A model generated the notes under the pieces. The model saw nothing but the letters and a program-made list of their open reading frames with translations. It did not search any database and was not told the DNA's origin. This document shows positions 7,704-16,190 of a DNA stretch of 64,000 bases, one piece after another (within the stretch, counting starts at the first letter, position 1; each line of letters begins with the position of its first letter). A program made the translations under genes and the position numbers. Source of the DNA: Streptomyces phaeochromogenes (GTDB lineage Bacteria > Actinomycetota > Actinomycetes > Streptomycetales > Streptomycetaceae); the NCBI RefSeq assembly GCF_001418655.1, contig NZ_LIQZ01000117.1, positions 1 to 64,000 on the forward strand, read 5' to 3'.

Positions 7704-10700
7704 CTAGGGACGCCATGCCTCGATCGGGTTGCCCAGCCAACGGGTGTCGTCGGGAACGGATTCCGCCGCCATGACGAGGGACGCGGGTCCCAGTGTGCTG
7801 CGCGCCCCGACGGTGCTGCCGGGCAGAACGATTCCGCCCGGGCCCAGGGTGGCGCCCTCACGGAGGACCACAGTATCCGTCCGCAAGATCCGGTCGTGGA
7901 AGAGGTGGGTCTGCAGCACACAGCCACGGTTCACCGTCGCCGCGTCCTCCAGCGTCACCAGGTCCGTCTCGGGCAGCCAGTAGCTCTCCACCCACACACC
8001 CTTGCCGATATGGGCGCCGAGGCCGCGGAGCCACAGGTTCATGACGGGAGTACCCGGCACGGACCCGGCCAACCACGGCACGGCGACGACCTCGACGAAG
8101 GTGTCGGCCAGCTCGTTGCGCCACACGAAACCGCTCCACAGCGGGTGCTCACCGGTCCGGTGCCGCCCCACGAGCAGCCACTTGGCGATCACGGAAAGCA
8201 GCCCGGCGGCGGCCCCGGCGCCCAGCAGTACGACCCCGGCGAGCGCCCAGGCCCAGGCCCCGAGCGCGCTCAGCGCGGCGATCGTCAGCACGGCCAGCGC
8301 GGCCGAGCAGAAGACGGGCACGATCCGGCACAGCTCGACAAGCCCGCGCGCCAACAGCAGCCGCGCCGGCGGATCGTACGTACGGCTCTGGTCGCCGCCC
8401 TGCGTCGAGCGGGGCAGCTTGACCGGCGGCAGCCCCAGGTAGGAGCTGCCCTTCTTGGCCTTCTTCGGCGTCGCGGACAGCACACCGACCAGACCGCCGT
8501 CCGGCACGGAACGGCCCGGCGCGGTCATCCCGGAGTTCCCGAGGAAGGCGCGGCGCCCGATCTCGGCCCGCCCGATCCGCATCCAGCCGCCCCCGAGCTC
8601 GTACGGCGCGGTCAGCGTGTCGTCGGCCAGGAACGCGCCCTCGCCGACCGTCGTCAGGCTCGGCAGCGCGAGCACCGTCGACACCTCCGCGCCCCGCCCG
8701 ATCCGCATGCCGAGCAGCCGCAGCCACACCGGCGTGGCCAGCCCGGCGTACAGCGGGAACAGCGTCTCGCGGGAGCGGTCCATCAGCTGCGTGACCGTCC
8801 AGGCCTGCCAGCCGATCCTGCTGTGCGTCGGATGCGTACCGGGCCGCAGCCCGAGACTGAGCAGCCGCACGTTGACCAGCAGAATCAGCGCGTACGTGAG
8901 ACCGAAGGCCAGCGTCGCCGGCACCAGCGCGACCGCGGCACCCCGCAGCGCCTCGCCGAGCCCGGCGTCCGGCGAGACGAAGACGCTCGCCACGAGCACC
9001 GCGGCCAGGCCCGCGACCAGCGGCAACGCGGAGAGCGCGAAGCCGGTGGCGCCGTACATCACGCGCCAGTACGTGCCCTTCTGCGGGCGCTCCTTGGGCC
9101 AGTCCCGCTTGGCCTTGCCGAGCTTGGCCGCGGGAGCTCCGGCCCACCGCTGACTGGTGGGGATGTGTCCGGCCACGGCCGAACCGGGGGCCACCTCGGA
9201 CCGCTTGCCCACCCGGACGCCCGGGAAGAGGATGCTGCGGGTGCCGACCACGGCGTGCGCGCCGACCTTGACCGGGCCGATCTCCAGCCGGTCGCCGTCC
9301 AGCCAGTGCCCGGACAGGTCCACCTCGGACTCCACGGCGGCACCCCGGCCGAGCTTGAGCATGCCGGTCACCGGCGGCAGCGAGTGCAGGTCCACGTCGG
9401 ACCCGACCTTGGCGCCGAGCGCACGCGCGTACCGCTCCAGCCACGACCCCGTCAGCGAGGTCGCCCCGCTGAACTCGGCCAGCCGCTCGGCCGTCCACAG
9501 CCGCAGATGCACGCTCCCTCCCCGCGGATACCGCCCGGGCTTCAGACCGCGCAGCAGCAGCCGCGCACCACCGGCCGCGATCGCGAGCCGCCCCGGCGGA
9601 CTGAAGAGCAGCCCGGCCCCCGCCGCGACGACCCACCACGAGGCGGTCGGCACCCACGGATACGGACCGAACCAGTGCAGTACGTTGCCCAGCGCGGCCA
9701 GCGCCACGGTCCAGCGCAGCCCGAGCAGGGTGAACAGCGGGACGAGCACCAGCAGTTGGACGACCTTGGCGCGCAGGGGCACCGGCGTGATCTCGCGGGT
9801 GGCCCCGTCGCTTTGAGCGGACTTCTCCAGATGCCGGGCCAGCTTGCGCAGCACCGGCTGCTGGTAGATGTCGACGACGGCGGCGCTGGGGTAGCGGGTG
9901 CGCAGCCGGGTGGTGAGCTGGGCGGCGGCGAGACTGCTGCCGCCGATCGCGAAGAAGTCGTCCCGCGCCGAACCGACGGGGATGCCGAGCACCTCGCTCC
10001 ACTGCTCGGCGAGCCAGGCCTCGGTGCCGTACAGCTGCTCGGCGGGACCACCGGTCTCCAGCCCCTCCAGGGGCCACGGGAGGGCGTTCCGGTCGACCTT
10101 GCCCGAGGTCCGGGTCGGCAGGTCGGCGACCGGCGCGAGCAGCGGGACCAGGGCGGCGGGCAGCTCGGCGCGCAGCTTCTCGACGGCCGTCGCGTGGTCC
10201 CAGCCTTCCTGGGTGACCACATAGCCGACGAGCAGCTGGTTGCCGCTGCGGGCGGTACGGACGGCCGCCGCGGCGCCCGCGACACCGGGCAGTCCCTGGA
10301 GCGCGGTGTCCACCTCGCCCAGCTCGATCCGACGGCCGCCGAGCTTGATCTGCTCGTCGGCGCGCCCGAGGAAGACCAGCCCTTCCGGCTCGGCCTTGAC
10401 GAGGTCACCGCTGCGGTAGGCGCGCTCCCAGCCGAGTGACTCCAGCGGGGCGTACTTCTCGGCGTCCTTCTCGGGGTCGAGGTAGCGGGCCAGGCCCACT
10501 CCGCCGATCACGAGCTGACCGCTGCCGCCCATGGGCACCGGCTCGCCGGACTCGTCGACGACGGCCAGCTCCCAGCCGTTGAGCGGCAGCCCGATACGGA
10601 TCGGCTCCTCGCCGGTCATCAGGGAGGCACAGGCGACGACGGTGGCCTCGGTCGGCCCGTACGTGTTCCAGACCTCGCGGCCCTCGGTGACCAGCCGCTG

Positions 10701-11579
10701 CACCAGCTCGGGCGGGCAGGCCTCACCGCCGAAGATCAGCAGCCGGACCTCGTTGAGAGCCTCCGGCTCCCACAGGGAGGCCAGCGTCGGCACGGTGGAG
10801 ACGACGGTGATCTCCTGCTCGACCAGCCAGGACCCCAGATCGGCGCCGCTGCGCACCTGGGAGCGCGGCACGGGCACCAGGCAGGCCCCGTACCGCCAGG
10901 CCAGCCACATCTCCTCGCAGGAGGCGTCGAAGGCGACGGAGAGACCCGCCATGACCCTGTCACCCGGGCCGATCGGGTCGTCGGTCAGGAACAGCTCGGC
11001 CTCGGCGTCCACGAAGGCGGCGGCGCTGCGGTGGCTGACGGCCACGCCCTTGGGCTTCCCGGTCGAACCGGAGGTGAAGATGATCCAGGCGTCGTGCTCG
11101 ACACCGGGCCGCGCGGCAGGCGCCTCGCTGCGCCCGTCGACGGTCAGCTCGTGCCCGGCGCCGACGACGGCCCGCACCCCGGCCTCGCCGAAGACCAGCT
11201 CGGCGCGCTCGTCCGGGTCCTCGGCGTCCACCGGCACATAGGCGGCGCCCGCCGCGAGGACGGCCAGGATCGCCACGTACAGCTCGTTGGTCCCCGACGG
11301 GACCCGGACGCCCACGCGGTCCCCGAGGCCCACCCCGGCGGCGCTCAGCCGCCGCCTCAGGGCCTCGACCTCTATGGCCAGGGCGCGGTAGTTCAGGCAG
11401 CGGTGACCGTCGTCCAGCGCGGGCTCGTCGGGGTAGGCCCGTACGGACGCGTCGAGGATGTCGACGAGGGTGCGGGGCGAGGCGGCGGAAGCGGCGGTGA
11501 AGCGGGCCGGGTCGCCGAACTCCGCGCGCACCTCTTCGTCGAACAGCGCGAGTGCGGGTCCTTGCTCGAGGGCTGCCAT
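7704..11579 (-). CDS. PosA/Pls-like NRPS: adenylation - carrier - membrane/hexapeptide-repeat synthetase
   Basis: A 1291-residue single-module synthetase. Residues 40-505 are an adenylation domain with IIFTSGSTGKPKG (166-178), FDASCEEMW (217-225), NTYGPTEATV (305-314), YRSGDLV and the catalytic Lys in RTSGKVDRNALP (K494). A carrier domain follows with DDFFAIGGSSL (phosphopantetheine Ser about 549). The rest alternates hydrophobic segments with three left-handed beta-helix (hexapeptide) regions such as the VDLHSLPPVTGMLKLG and EIGRRAFLGNSG stretches. This is the C-terminal architecture of epsilon-poly-lysine synthetase (Pls) and PosA. There is no condensation or thioesterase domain. Known members polymerise or modify amino acids at the membrane; the substrate here is not determined. 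ATG 11579 has GAGGA upstream. A TAAAAT -10-like element lies at 11675-11680 on the minus strand. Confidence 0.88.
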   Translation of the reverse strand: MAALEQGPALALFDEEVRAEFGDPARFTAASAASPRTLVDILDASVRAYPDEPALDDGHRCLNYRALAIEVEALRRRLSAAGVGLGDRVGVRVPSGTNELYVAILAVLAAGAAYVPVDAEDPDERAELVFGEAGVRAVVGAGHELTVDGRSEAPAARPGVEHDAWIIFTSGSTGKPKGVAVSHRSAAAFVDAEAELFLTDDPIGPGDRVMAGLSVAFDASCEEMWLAWRYGACLVPVPRSQVRSGADLGSWLVEQEITVVSTVPTLASLWEPEALNEVRLLIFGGEACPPELVQRLVTEGREVWNTYGPTEATVVACASLMTGEEPIRIGLPLNGWELAVVDESGEPVPMGGSGQLVIGGVGLARYLDPEKDAEKYAPLESLGWERAYRSGDLVKAEPEGLVFLGRADEQIKLGGRRIELGEVDTALQGLPGVAGAAAAVRTARSGNQLLVGYVVTQEGWDHATAVEKLRAELPAALVPLLAPVADLPTRTSGKVDRNALPWPLEGLETGGPAEQLYGTEAWLAEQWSEVLGIPVGSARDDFFAIGGSSLAAAQLTTRLRTRYPSAAVVDIYQQPVLRKLARHLEKSAQSDGATREITPVPLRAKVVQLLVLVPLFTLLGLRWTVALAALGNVLHWFGPYPWVPTASWWVVAAGAGLLFSPPGRLAIAAGGARLLLRGLKPGRYPRGGSVHLRLWTAERLAEFSGATSLTGSWLERYARALGAKVGSDVDLHSLPPVTGMLKLGRGAAVESEVDLSGHWLDGDRLEIGPVKVGAHAVVGTRSILFPGVRVGKRSEVAPGSAVAGHIPTSQRWAGAPAAKLGKAKRDWPKERPQKGTYWRVMYGATGFALSALPLVAGLAAVLVASVFVSPDAGLGEALRGAAVALVPATLAFGLTYALILLVNVRLLSLGLRPGTHPTHSRIGWQAWTVTQLMDRSRETLFPLYAGLATPVWLRLLGMRIGRGAEVSTVLALPSLTTVGEGAFLADDTLTAPYELGGGWMRIGRAEIGRRAFLGNSGMTAPGRSVPDGGLVGVLSATPKKAKKGSSYLGLPPVKLPRSTQGGDQSRTYDPPARLLLARGLVELCRIVPVFCSAALAVLTIAALSALGAWAWALAGVVLLGAGAAAGLLSVIAKWLLVGRHRTGEHPLWSGFVWRNELADTFVEVVAVPWLAGSVPGTPVMNLWLRGLGAHIGKGVWVESYWLPETDLVTLEDAATVNRGCVLQTHLFHDRILRTDTVVLREGATLGPGGIVLPGSTVGARSTLGPASLVMAAESVPDDTRWLGNPIEAWRP

Positions 11580-11826
11580 CGGGTCCTCACGTGTGGTTCC
11601 CGGGACGTCCGGGGGAGCCGGCGGGCCCGCAGGTATGCCTGGGGATATTCCGGTCAGCTCCAAACAAGCGTGTAATTTTAGTACGACGCTAGCTCCGGAC
11701 CTGCGGCTCAGCCATGTGAGGAGGCCCCAGGAGGGGGTGGAGAGCGCTTGCCCCAACGCTCTGACGTGGGGGTATGTCATCCTGACGAGATCTGCCCCAC
11801 ACATGGCCGTAACACCGTCGAGCCAG

Positions 11827-11855
11827 GGGGCGTAGACAACGGGGCGTAGACAACG
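11827..11855. repeat. Tandem direct repeat before tRNA terminator
   Basis: Two adjacent copies of ggggcgtagacaac lie between the NRPS-like promoter region and the tRNA-Leu terminator. No function is apparent; slippage duplication is the simplest explanation. Confidence 0.6.
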
Positions 11856-11892
11856 AGTGAGGGCCGCGACCAGTTGGTCGCGGCCCTCACTC
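11855..11892 (-). terminator. Intrinsic terminator downstream of tRNA-Leu
   Basis: Perfect 18-bp inverted repeat gagtgagggccgcgacca / tggtcgcggccctcactc separated by two bases. It sits eight bases past the tRNA-Leu 3' end on the minus strand. There is no long U tract, as usual in Streptomyces. Confidence 0.8.
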
Positions 11893-11900
11893 ATCTCGTG

Positions 11901-11985
11901 TGTCCGAGGGGGGACTTGAACCCCCACGCCCGATAAAGGGCACTAGCACCTCAAGCTAGCGCGTCTGCCATTCCGCCACCCGGAC
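11901..11985 (-). tRNA. tRNA-Leu (anticodon GAG)
   Basis: On the minus strand an 85-nt cloverleaf folds. The acceptor stem pairs gtccggg with ctcggac (one G-U pair), the anticodon stem is ctagc/gctag with loop ttgaggt giving anticodon GAG (reads CUC), there is a long variable arm as expected for tRNA-Leu, and the T arm contains gttcaag. The discriminator base is A. CCA is not encoded. The anticodon suits the high-GC codon usage. Confidence 0.95.
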
Positions 11986-12184
11986 AAGGTGTCTGTCGCG
12001 CGGGTTTCCCTCGCGGCGACGGAGGAAACATTACCAGGCTTTCGAGGGCCCCCGATCACGGGTGGGCGGGCGTGAACGACGTGTGACGGGCCTGGTCCGC
12101 CCTTGGGGTGGGCAGGGTCGGAGAGGGAGGATGGAGAGACCGCCGACGGGAACACCGCCGGCAGGCAGCGTGGGAGGAAGCAGC

Positions 12185-13510
12185 GTGAGTGAGCCGGACA
12201 CGACCAGGAACGTCACGGGTGAGGACGAGGTCGTCGACCTCTGCCGCGAGCTGATCCAGATCGACACCAGCAACTACGGCGACCACTCGGGCCCGGGTGA
12301 GCGCAAGGCCGCCGAGTACGTCGCGGAGAAGCTCGCCGAGGTGGGACTCGAACCGCAGATCTTCGAGTCGCACCAGGGCCGCGCCTCCACGGTGGTCAGG
12401 ATCGAGGGCGAGGACCGCTCGCGACCCGGGCTGCTCATCCACGGCCACACCGACGTCGTACCGGCCAACGCGGCGGACTGGACGCACCACCCGTTCTCCG
12501 GCGAGATCGCCGACGGCTGTGTGTGGGGCCGCGGCGCGGTCGACATGAAGGACATGGACGCGATGACCCTCGCGGTCGTCCGCGACCGGATGCGCAGCGG
12601 TCGCAAGCCGCCCCGGGACCTCGTGCTGGCCTTCCTGGCGGACGAGGAGGCGGGCGGCAAGTTCGGCGCCAAGCACCTCGTCACCAAGCACCCGGACCTC
12701 TTCGAGGGCGTGACCGAGGCGATCGGCGAGGTCGGCGGGTTCTCCTTCACGGTCAACGAGAACCTGCGGCTGTATCTCGTGGAGACCGCCCAGAAGGGCA
12801 TGCACTGGATGAAGCTGACCGTGGACGGCACCGCCGGACACGGTTCGATGATCCACAAGGACAACGCGATCACCGAGCTGTCGGAGGCCGTCGGACGCCT
12901 GGGCCGCCACAAGTTCCCGGTCCGCGTCACCAAGACGCTCCGGCACTTCCTCGACGAACTCGGCGACGCGCTGGGTACCGAACTGGACCCCGAGAACATG
13001 GACGCGACGCTCGCCAAGCTCGGCGGTATCGCCAAGCTCATCGGCGCCTCGCTCCAGAACACCGCCAACCCGACCCAGCTGGGCGCCGGTTACAAGGTGA
13101 ACGTGATCCCGGGCCAGGCGACCGCGCATGTCGACGCCCGCTATCTGCCGGGCTACGAGGAGGAGTTCCTCGCCGACCTGGACCGCATCCTCGGCCCGAA
13201 CGTGAAGCGCGAGGACGTGCACGCCGACAAGGCGCTGGAGACCACCTTCGACGGGGCGCTGGTGGACGCCATGCAGACCGCGCTGTCCGCCGAGGACCCG
13301 ATCGCCCGGGCCGTCCCGTACATGCTCTCCGCGGGCACCGACGCCAAGTCCTTCGACGACCTCGGCATCCGCTGCTTCGGCTTCGCCCCGCTGAAGCTGC
13401 CGCCGGAGCTGGACTTCGCCGGGATGTTCCACGGTGTCGACGAGCGGGTCCCGGTGGATGCCCTCAAGTTCGGGGTGCGGGTCCTGGACCGCTTCATCGA
13501 GGCGTCCTGA
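12185..13510 (+). CDS. M20 family metallopeptidase
   Basis: A 441-residue dizinc hydrolase of the M20/M25/M40 clan (ArgE/DapE/CPG2-like). The ligands are visible in order: H88 and D90 in IHGHTDVVPA, bridging D120 in GRGAVDMKD, catalytic and ligand E154/E155 in ADEEAGG, and a C-terminal His in MFHGVDERVP. The insert between the two catalytic halves, with the AGHGSM segment, is the dimerisation/lid domain. GTG 12185 follows GGAGG at eight bases; the frame stays open further upstream but lacks family similarity. It is probably a cytoplasmic amino-acyl or dipeptide hydrolase, and the exact substrate cannot be read. It stands alone between tRNA-Leu and chpH. Confidence 0.9.
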   Translation: MSEPDTTRNVTGEDEVVDLCRELIQIDTSNYGDHSGPGERKAAEYVAEKLAEVGLEPQIFESHQGRASTVVRIEGEDRSRPGLLIHGHTDVVPANAADWTHHPFSGEIADGCVWGRGAVDMKDMDAMTLAVVRDRMRSGRKPPRDLVLAFLADEEAGGKFGAKHLVTKHPDLFEGVTEAIGEVGGFSFTVNENLRLYLVETAQKGMHWMKLTVDGTAGHGSMIHKDNAITELSEAVGRLGRHKFPVRVTKTLRHFLDELGDALGTELDPENMDATLAKLGGIAKLIGASLQNTANPTQLGAGYKVNVIPGQATAHVDARYLPGYEEEFLADLDRILGPNVKREDVHADKALETTFDGALVDAMQTALSAEDPIARAVPYMLSAGTDAKSFDDLGIRCFGFAPLKLPPELDFAGMFHGVDERVPVDALKFGVRVLDRFIEAS

Positions 13511-13648
13511 ACCGCCGCTGCCGTGAAGCGTCCTGAATTAACCCGCTGAAACGACACTCCAATAATCGCCAGCGCGTACGGAGTCGACTGAGAAGAGTGA
13601 ATGGGCTCATAAGCTCGTAGCCCTATTACTCCCTCCTCGTTACAGGTG

Positions 13649-13673
13649 ATGCGATCCGCGGCTGGGATCGCAT
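13649..13673 (+). promoter_or_regulatory. Stem-loop in chpH 5' region
   Basis: Inverted repeat atgcgatcc / ggatcgcat with a 7-base loop, ending eight bases before the chpH ribosome-binding site (aaggagg, from 13681). It could modulate message stability or translation. This is inference from position only. Confidence 0.5.
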
Positions 13674-13691
13674 TGCCAACAAGGAGGAATA

Positions 13692-13925
13692 ATGATCAAG
13701 AAGATCGTCGCCGCTGCTGCTGCCACTGGTGGCATCGTTCTCGCCGGTGCGGGTATCGCGGCTGCCGACTCCGGTGCTCAGGGTGCTGCCGTGCACTCTC
13801 CCGGTGTGCTCTCGGGCAACGTCATCCAGGCGCCCATCCACGTGCCGGTGAACGTCTGCGGCAACACGGTCTCCGTGATCGGGCTGCTGAACCCTGCCTT
13901 CGGCAACACCTGCACCAACGTCTGA
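13692..13925 (+). CDS. chpH: Short chaplin ChpH
   Basis: A 77-residue secreted protein with a typical Sec signal peptide (MIKKIV, an alanine-rich core, cleavage near AAA-DSG at about residue 25), followed by one chaplin domain. The domain has the conserved SPGVLSGN, P.HVPVNVCGN and GLLNPAFGNTC segments with two cysteines. Short chaplins assemble into amyloid-like surface fibrils that lower surface tension and make aerial hyphae and spores hydrophobic. The ATG follows a strong AAGGAGG. Position directly before a long chaplin with LAQTG is the chpH-chpC arrangement known from S. coelicolor; chpE also exists as a short chaplin, but this neighbourhood favours chpH. A terminator lies downstream, so chpH and chpC are probably separate units. 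Confidence 0.93.
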   Translation: MIKKIVAAAAATGGIVLAGAGIAAADSGAQGAAVHSPGVLSGNVIQAPIHVPVNVCGNTVSVIGLLNPAFGNTCTNV

Positions 13926-13936
13926 CGTTGTGCCCA

Positions 13937-13989
13937 CCTCATGAGGGCCTGCACCCCATGAAGGCCTGAAAACCCATGAGGGTCTGAGT
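13937..13989. repeat. Three imperfect 17-19 bp tandem repeats after chpH
   Basis: Three consecutive units built on catgagggcctg / catgaaggcctg / catgagggtctg lie between the chpH stop and its terminator. They are too few and too divergent for a CRISPR. A 3' UTR slippage array is likely. Confidence 0.6.
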
Positions 13990-13992
13990 CCG

Positions 13993-14027
13993 CGGCCCCG
14001 GAGCGCACGCCATGCGCTCCGGGGCCG
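13993..14027 (+). terminator. Terminator of chpH
   Basis: Perfect 15-bp stem cggccccggagcgca / tgcgctccggggccg with a 5-base loop, between chpH and chpC. Confidence 0.8.
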
Positions 14028-14133
14028 CCGACATTCCGTGTTCAGAATTCCGCAATTCCGCGCCCGCGCATCCCGGCGCGTGCGCGTTCCTGAAGCCGCA
14101 CGGCTTACAAGGATCACAAGGCAGGGAAAAGCT

Positions 14134-14970
14134 ATGCGACAGGTCACCCGCAAAGGCCTGATGACGGTGGCGGCGGCGACCGGCGTCCTCGCCGCCACCG
14201 GCGGTTACGCGCAGGCCGACTCGGGGGCGCACGGCAGCGCCTCGGACTCCCCGGGCGTGCTCTCGGGCAACTCGGTGCAGGCGCCGGTGCACGCGCCGGT
14301 CAACGTCTGCGGCAACACCGTGAACGTGGTCGGGGTGCTCAACCCGGCGGTGGGCAACAAGTGCGCCAACAAGGGCGGCGGCTCCGGGCGCCACCACAAC
14401 GGCGGCGGATCGCACGCAGGGGGCGGATCGCACGCCGGGGGGCACACGAGCAACTCGCCCGGCGTGGGCTCGGGCAACCACGTCCAGGTTCCGGTGGACG
14501 TGCCGGTCAACGTCTGCGGCAACAGCGTCTCCGTCGGTGGTGTCGGAAACGCGGCCACGGGCAACGACTGCTCGAACACCGGCGGCGGGCACGGCTCGAC
14601 GCCTCCCGGGTACGGCGAGCCCAACCCTCCGGGAAAGCCCGGTCAGCCGGGTGACCCCGGGGACCCGGGCCGGCCGGGCAAGCCGGGGGAGCCCGGTAAA
14701 CCGGGTCAGCCCGGGGACCCTGGCAACCCCGGTGACCCGGGTCAGCCCGGTGGACCCGGCGGCGACGGTGGACCCGGCCGGTCCGGTGGCGTGGACCTGG
14801 GCTCCTCGAACCCGAACGACCCGGGCGCCCAGGCCGTCTCGCAGCCCAAGGGCTCCGAGCAGCTGGCGCAGACCGGCAGTGAGCTGCCGCTCGGTCTCGC
14901 GCTGCCGGTGGGCGCGGGCGCGCTGCTGGTGGGCGCCGTGCTCTACCGCAAGGCACGCGCCTCCGCGTGA
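14134..14970 (+). CDS. chpC: Long chaplin ChpC with sortase sorting signal
   Basis: A 278-residue cell-wall protein. It has a signal peptide (MRQVTRKGLMTVAAATG, cleavage near AQA-DSG) and two chaplin domains, each with SPGV.SGN and VNVCGN and a pair of cysteines. A Gly/His linker lies between them, and a collagen-like PGKPGQPGDPGDPG region occupies about residues 165-225. The end is LAQTG, a hydrophobic helix and a basic tail RKARASA. LAxTG is the substrate of the class E sortases of Streptomyces, so the protein is anchored to peptidoglycan and presumably nucleates short-chaplin fibrils. I chose ATG 14134 for its AGGGA site and signal-peptide start. The collagen-like segment is an expanded repeat likely to vary between strains. 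Confidence 0.93.
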   Translation: MRQVTRKGLMTVAAATGVLAATGGYAQADSGAHGSASDSPGVLSGNSVQAPVHAPVNVCGNTVNVVGVLNPAVGNKCANKGGGSGRHHNGGGSHAGGGSHAGGHTSNSPGVGSGNHVQVPVDVPVNVCGNSVSVGGVGNAATGNDCSNTGGGHGSTPPGYGEPNPPGKPGQPGDPGDPGRPGKPGEPGKPGQPGDPGNPGDPGQPGGPGGDGGPGRSGGVDLGSSNPNDPGAQAVSQPKGSEQLAQTGSELPLGLALPVGAGALLVGAVLYRKARASA

Positions 14971-14986
14971 GACGACGCCATGACAC

Positions 14987-15052
14987 GACAAACGGCGTCA
15001 TGGCACCGGACAAACAGTGCCATGAGGCCAGACGAACAGTGTCATGGCACCA
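14987..15052. repeat. Three 22-bp tandem repeats after chpC
   Basis: Three contiguous 22-bp units (14987-15008, 15009-15030, 15031-15052) share the core gacaaacagtgtcatggcac with few changes. A further gccatgacac at 14977-14986 is an exact inverted match to gtgtcatggc in copy 3. They lie between the chpC stop and a strong terminator. No flanking Cas genes and no spacers, so this is not a CRISPR. Confidence 0.75.
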
Positions 15053-15094
15053 CAAAGGCCCCCAGGGGCAGGCGAACACGCCCCGCGGGGGTCG

Positions 15095-15130
15095 ACGGAG
15101 CGGGCCCCGCACGCGCGGGGCCCGCTCCGT
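15095..15130. terminator. Bidirectional terminator between chpC and the DUF5703 gene
   Basis: Perfect 16-bp stem acggagcgggccccgc / gcggggcccgctccgt with loop acgc, followed by ttt. It separates two convergent genes. Confidence 0.85.
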
Positions 15131-15145
15131 TTCAGCCGTCCCTCG

Positions 15146-15334
15146 TCACCACGTGGCACGCACCTGGCGGATGATCCGCCGGCGCAACCGCACCCTGCGG
15201 CTGCCGTCGCGGTGGAGGCTGAGGCGGTCCAACTCCCAGTGTCCGTACTCGGCATGGTCCGTCAGTAGTCGTGTCGCTTCCTTGCGGGAGACCCCGCGCG
15301 GCACGTACACGTCGACAAATTCGTATTCCGGCAT
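15146..15334 (-). CDS. DUF5703 family protein
   Basis: A 62-residue basic protein beginning MPEYEFVDVYVPRGVSRKEA and ending in an arginine-rich stretch RRVRLRRRIIRQVRATW. It is recognised as the small actinobacterial DUF5703 family; no function is established. Short strand-helix-strand character and the basic C-terminus could suit nucleic-acid or protein contact, which is speculative. It converges with chpC and diverges from the next gene, with only 47 bases between the two starts, so both promoters are in that gap. Confidence 0.8.
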   Translation of the reverse strand: MPEYEFVDVYVPRGVSRKEATRLLTDHAEYGHWELDRLSLHRDGSRRVRLRRRIIRQVRATW

Positions 15335-15381
15335 CGCATCTATTGTGCGTGTGGAGGCCGTGTACGGATAGCGTCTGCACT

Positions 15382-16086
15382 ATGTCTGATGCTGCGCAGC
15401 CCACCGCTGCCGAGGTACGCGCCGCCGCCGAGGCGGTCAAGGCCGCGCTCGACCGTCACCTGGCGGCGGTCGAGCGCAGGACGGGTGAGGACGACCCGGC
15501 CGTCTACGAGGCGTTCAACGAGCTGGCCGCGGCGGCCGAGGAGTACGACGAGCTCCTCTACGACCGCTACGACGAGGTCACTCCCTTCGAGATCCCCGGC
15601 ACCGAGGACGCGCTGCCGTACACCGGGCCGGAGGAGCCCAACGCGCTGAGCGTGCTGATCCGCCGGGACTACACGGTGGTGGAACCGCAGCGGCTGCTGG
15701 CGCAGGCGCAGCGGGTGGAGGCCGTGGAGGAGTCCGGGGCCGCGGCTGCGGGCTTCGACGCCGCTTCGGGGACCGTGCACGGTGCCCTGGGCGTCCTCTT
15801 CGGCGAGTTCGAGCCCGACGAGATCGCCTCCCGGCACAAGGAGTTCGGTCTGGAGGAGGGCGACTCCACGCTGTGGGTCACCGCCGCGGACGAACCCGCC
15901 GAGGCCGGCGAGTGGCTGGAGGCGCCGTTCGACCACGCCGATCCGCATCAGGTGTTGTGCCGCTTCGACGTCAGCGCCGTCTTCGACGAGGAGGCCGGGG
16001 CGGACCTCGACGACGACATCGAGGACGCCGTCGAGCCGGAGCTCGACGAGGACGAGGACCTGGAGCCGCTCGACGCGGAGCGCTGA
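15382..16086 (+). CDS. Conserved actinobacterial hypothetical protein
   Basis: A 234-residue acidic cytoplasmic protein with no signal or membrane segment. The first 60 residues are helical with coiled-coil character (AAAEAVKAALDRHLAAVE). The middle has a conserved-looking ALSVLIRRDYTV and a GVLFGEFEPDEI segment. The C-terminal 30 residues are almost entirely Asp/Glu. I do not recognise a named domain. TAGCGT, a -10-like element, ends seven bases before the ATG and there is no ribosome-binding site, so the message is probably leaderless. It sits in the chaplin-to-mshC block that seems conserved among Streptomyces. Confidence 0.75.
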   Translation: MSDAAQPTAAEVRAAAEAVKAALDRHLAAVERRTGEDDPAVYEAFNELAAAAEEYDELLYDRYDEVTPFEIPGTEDALPYTGPEEPNALSVLIRRDYTVVEPQRLLAQAQRVEAVEESGAAAAGFDAASGTVHGALGVLFGEFEPDEIASRHKEFGLEEGDSTLWVTAADEPAEAGEWLEAPFDHADPHQVLCRFDVSAVFDEEAGADLDDDIEDAVEPELDEDEDLEPLDAER

Positions 16087-16098
16087 GGCTCCCGCCGG

Positions 16099-16138
16099 TT
16101 CGTACTGCTTCGTATTGGTTCGTAGCGGTCCGTACTGG
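16099..16138. repeat. Four 10-bp tandem repeats
   Basis: Units ttcgtactgc, ttcgtattgg, ttcgtagcgg and tccgtactgg follow one another exactly at a 10-bp period, just after the stop of the preceding gene. A fifth, weaker unit may follow. Confidence 0.7.
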
Positions 16139-16190
16139 CTCATACGGTGGCGGTCGTCGGGCGGGGAGCCCGGTGACCGCCACCGGTGTG

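Noticed and set aside
14987..15052. Possible CRISPR array
   Set aside because: Units are contiguous without spacers and there are no cas genes in the window.
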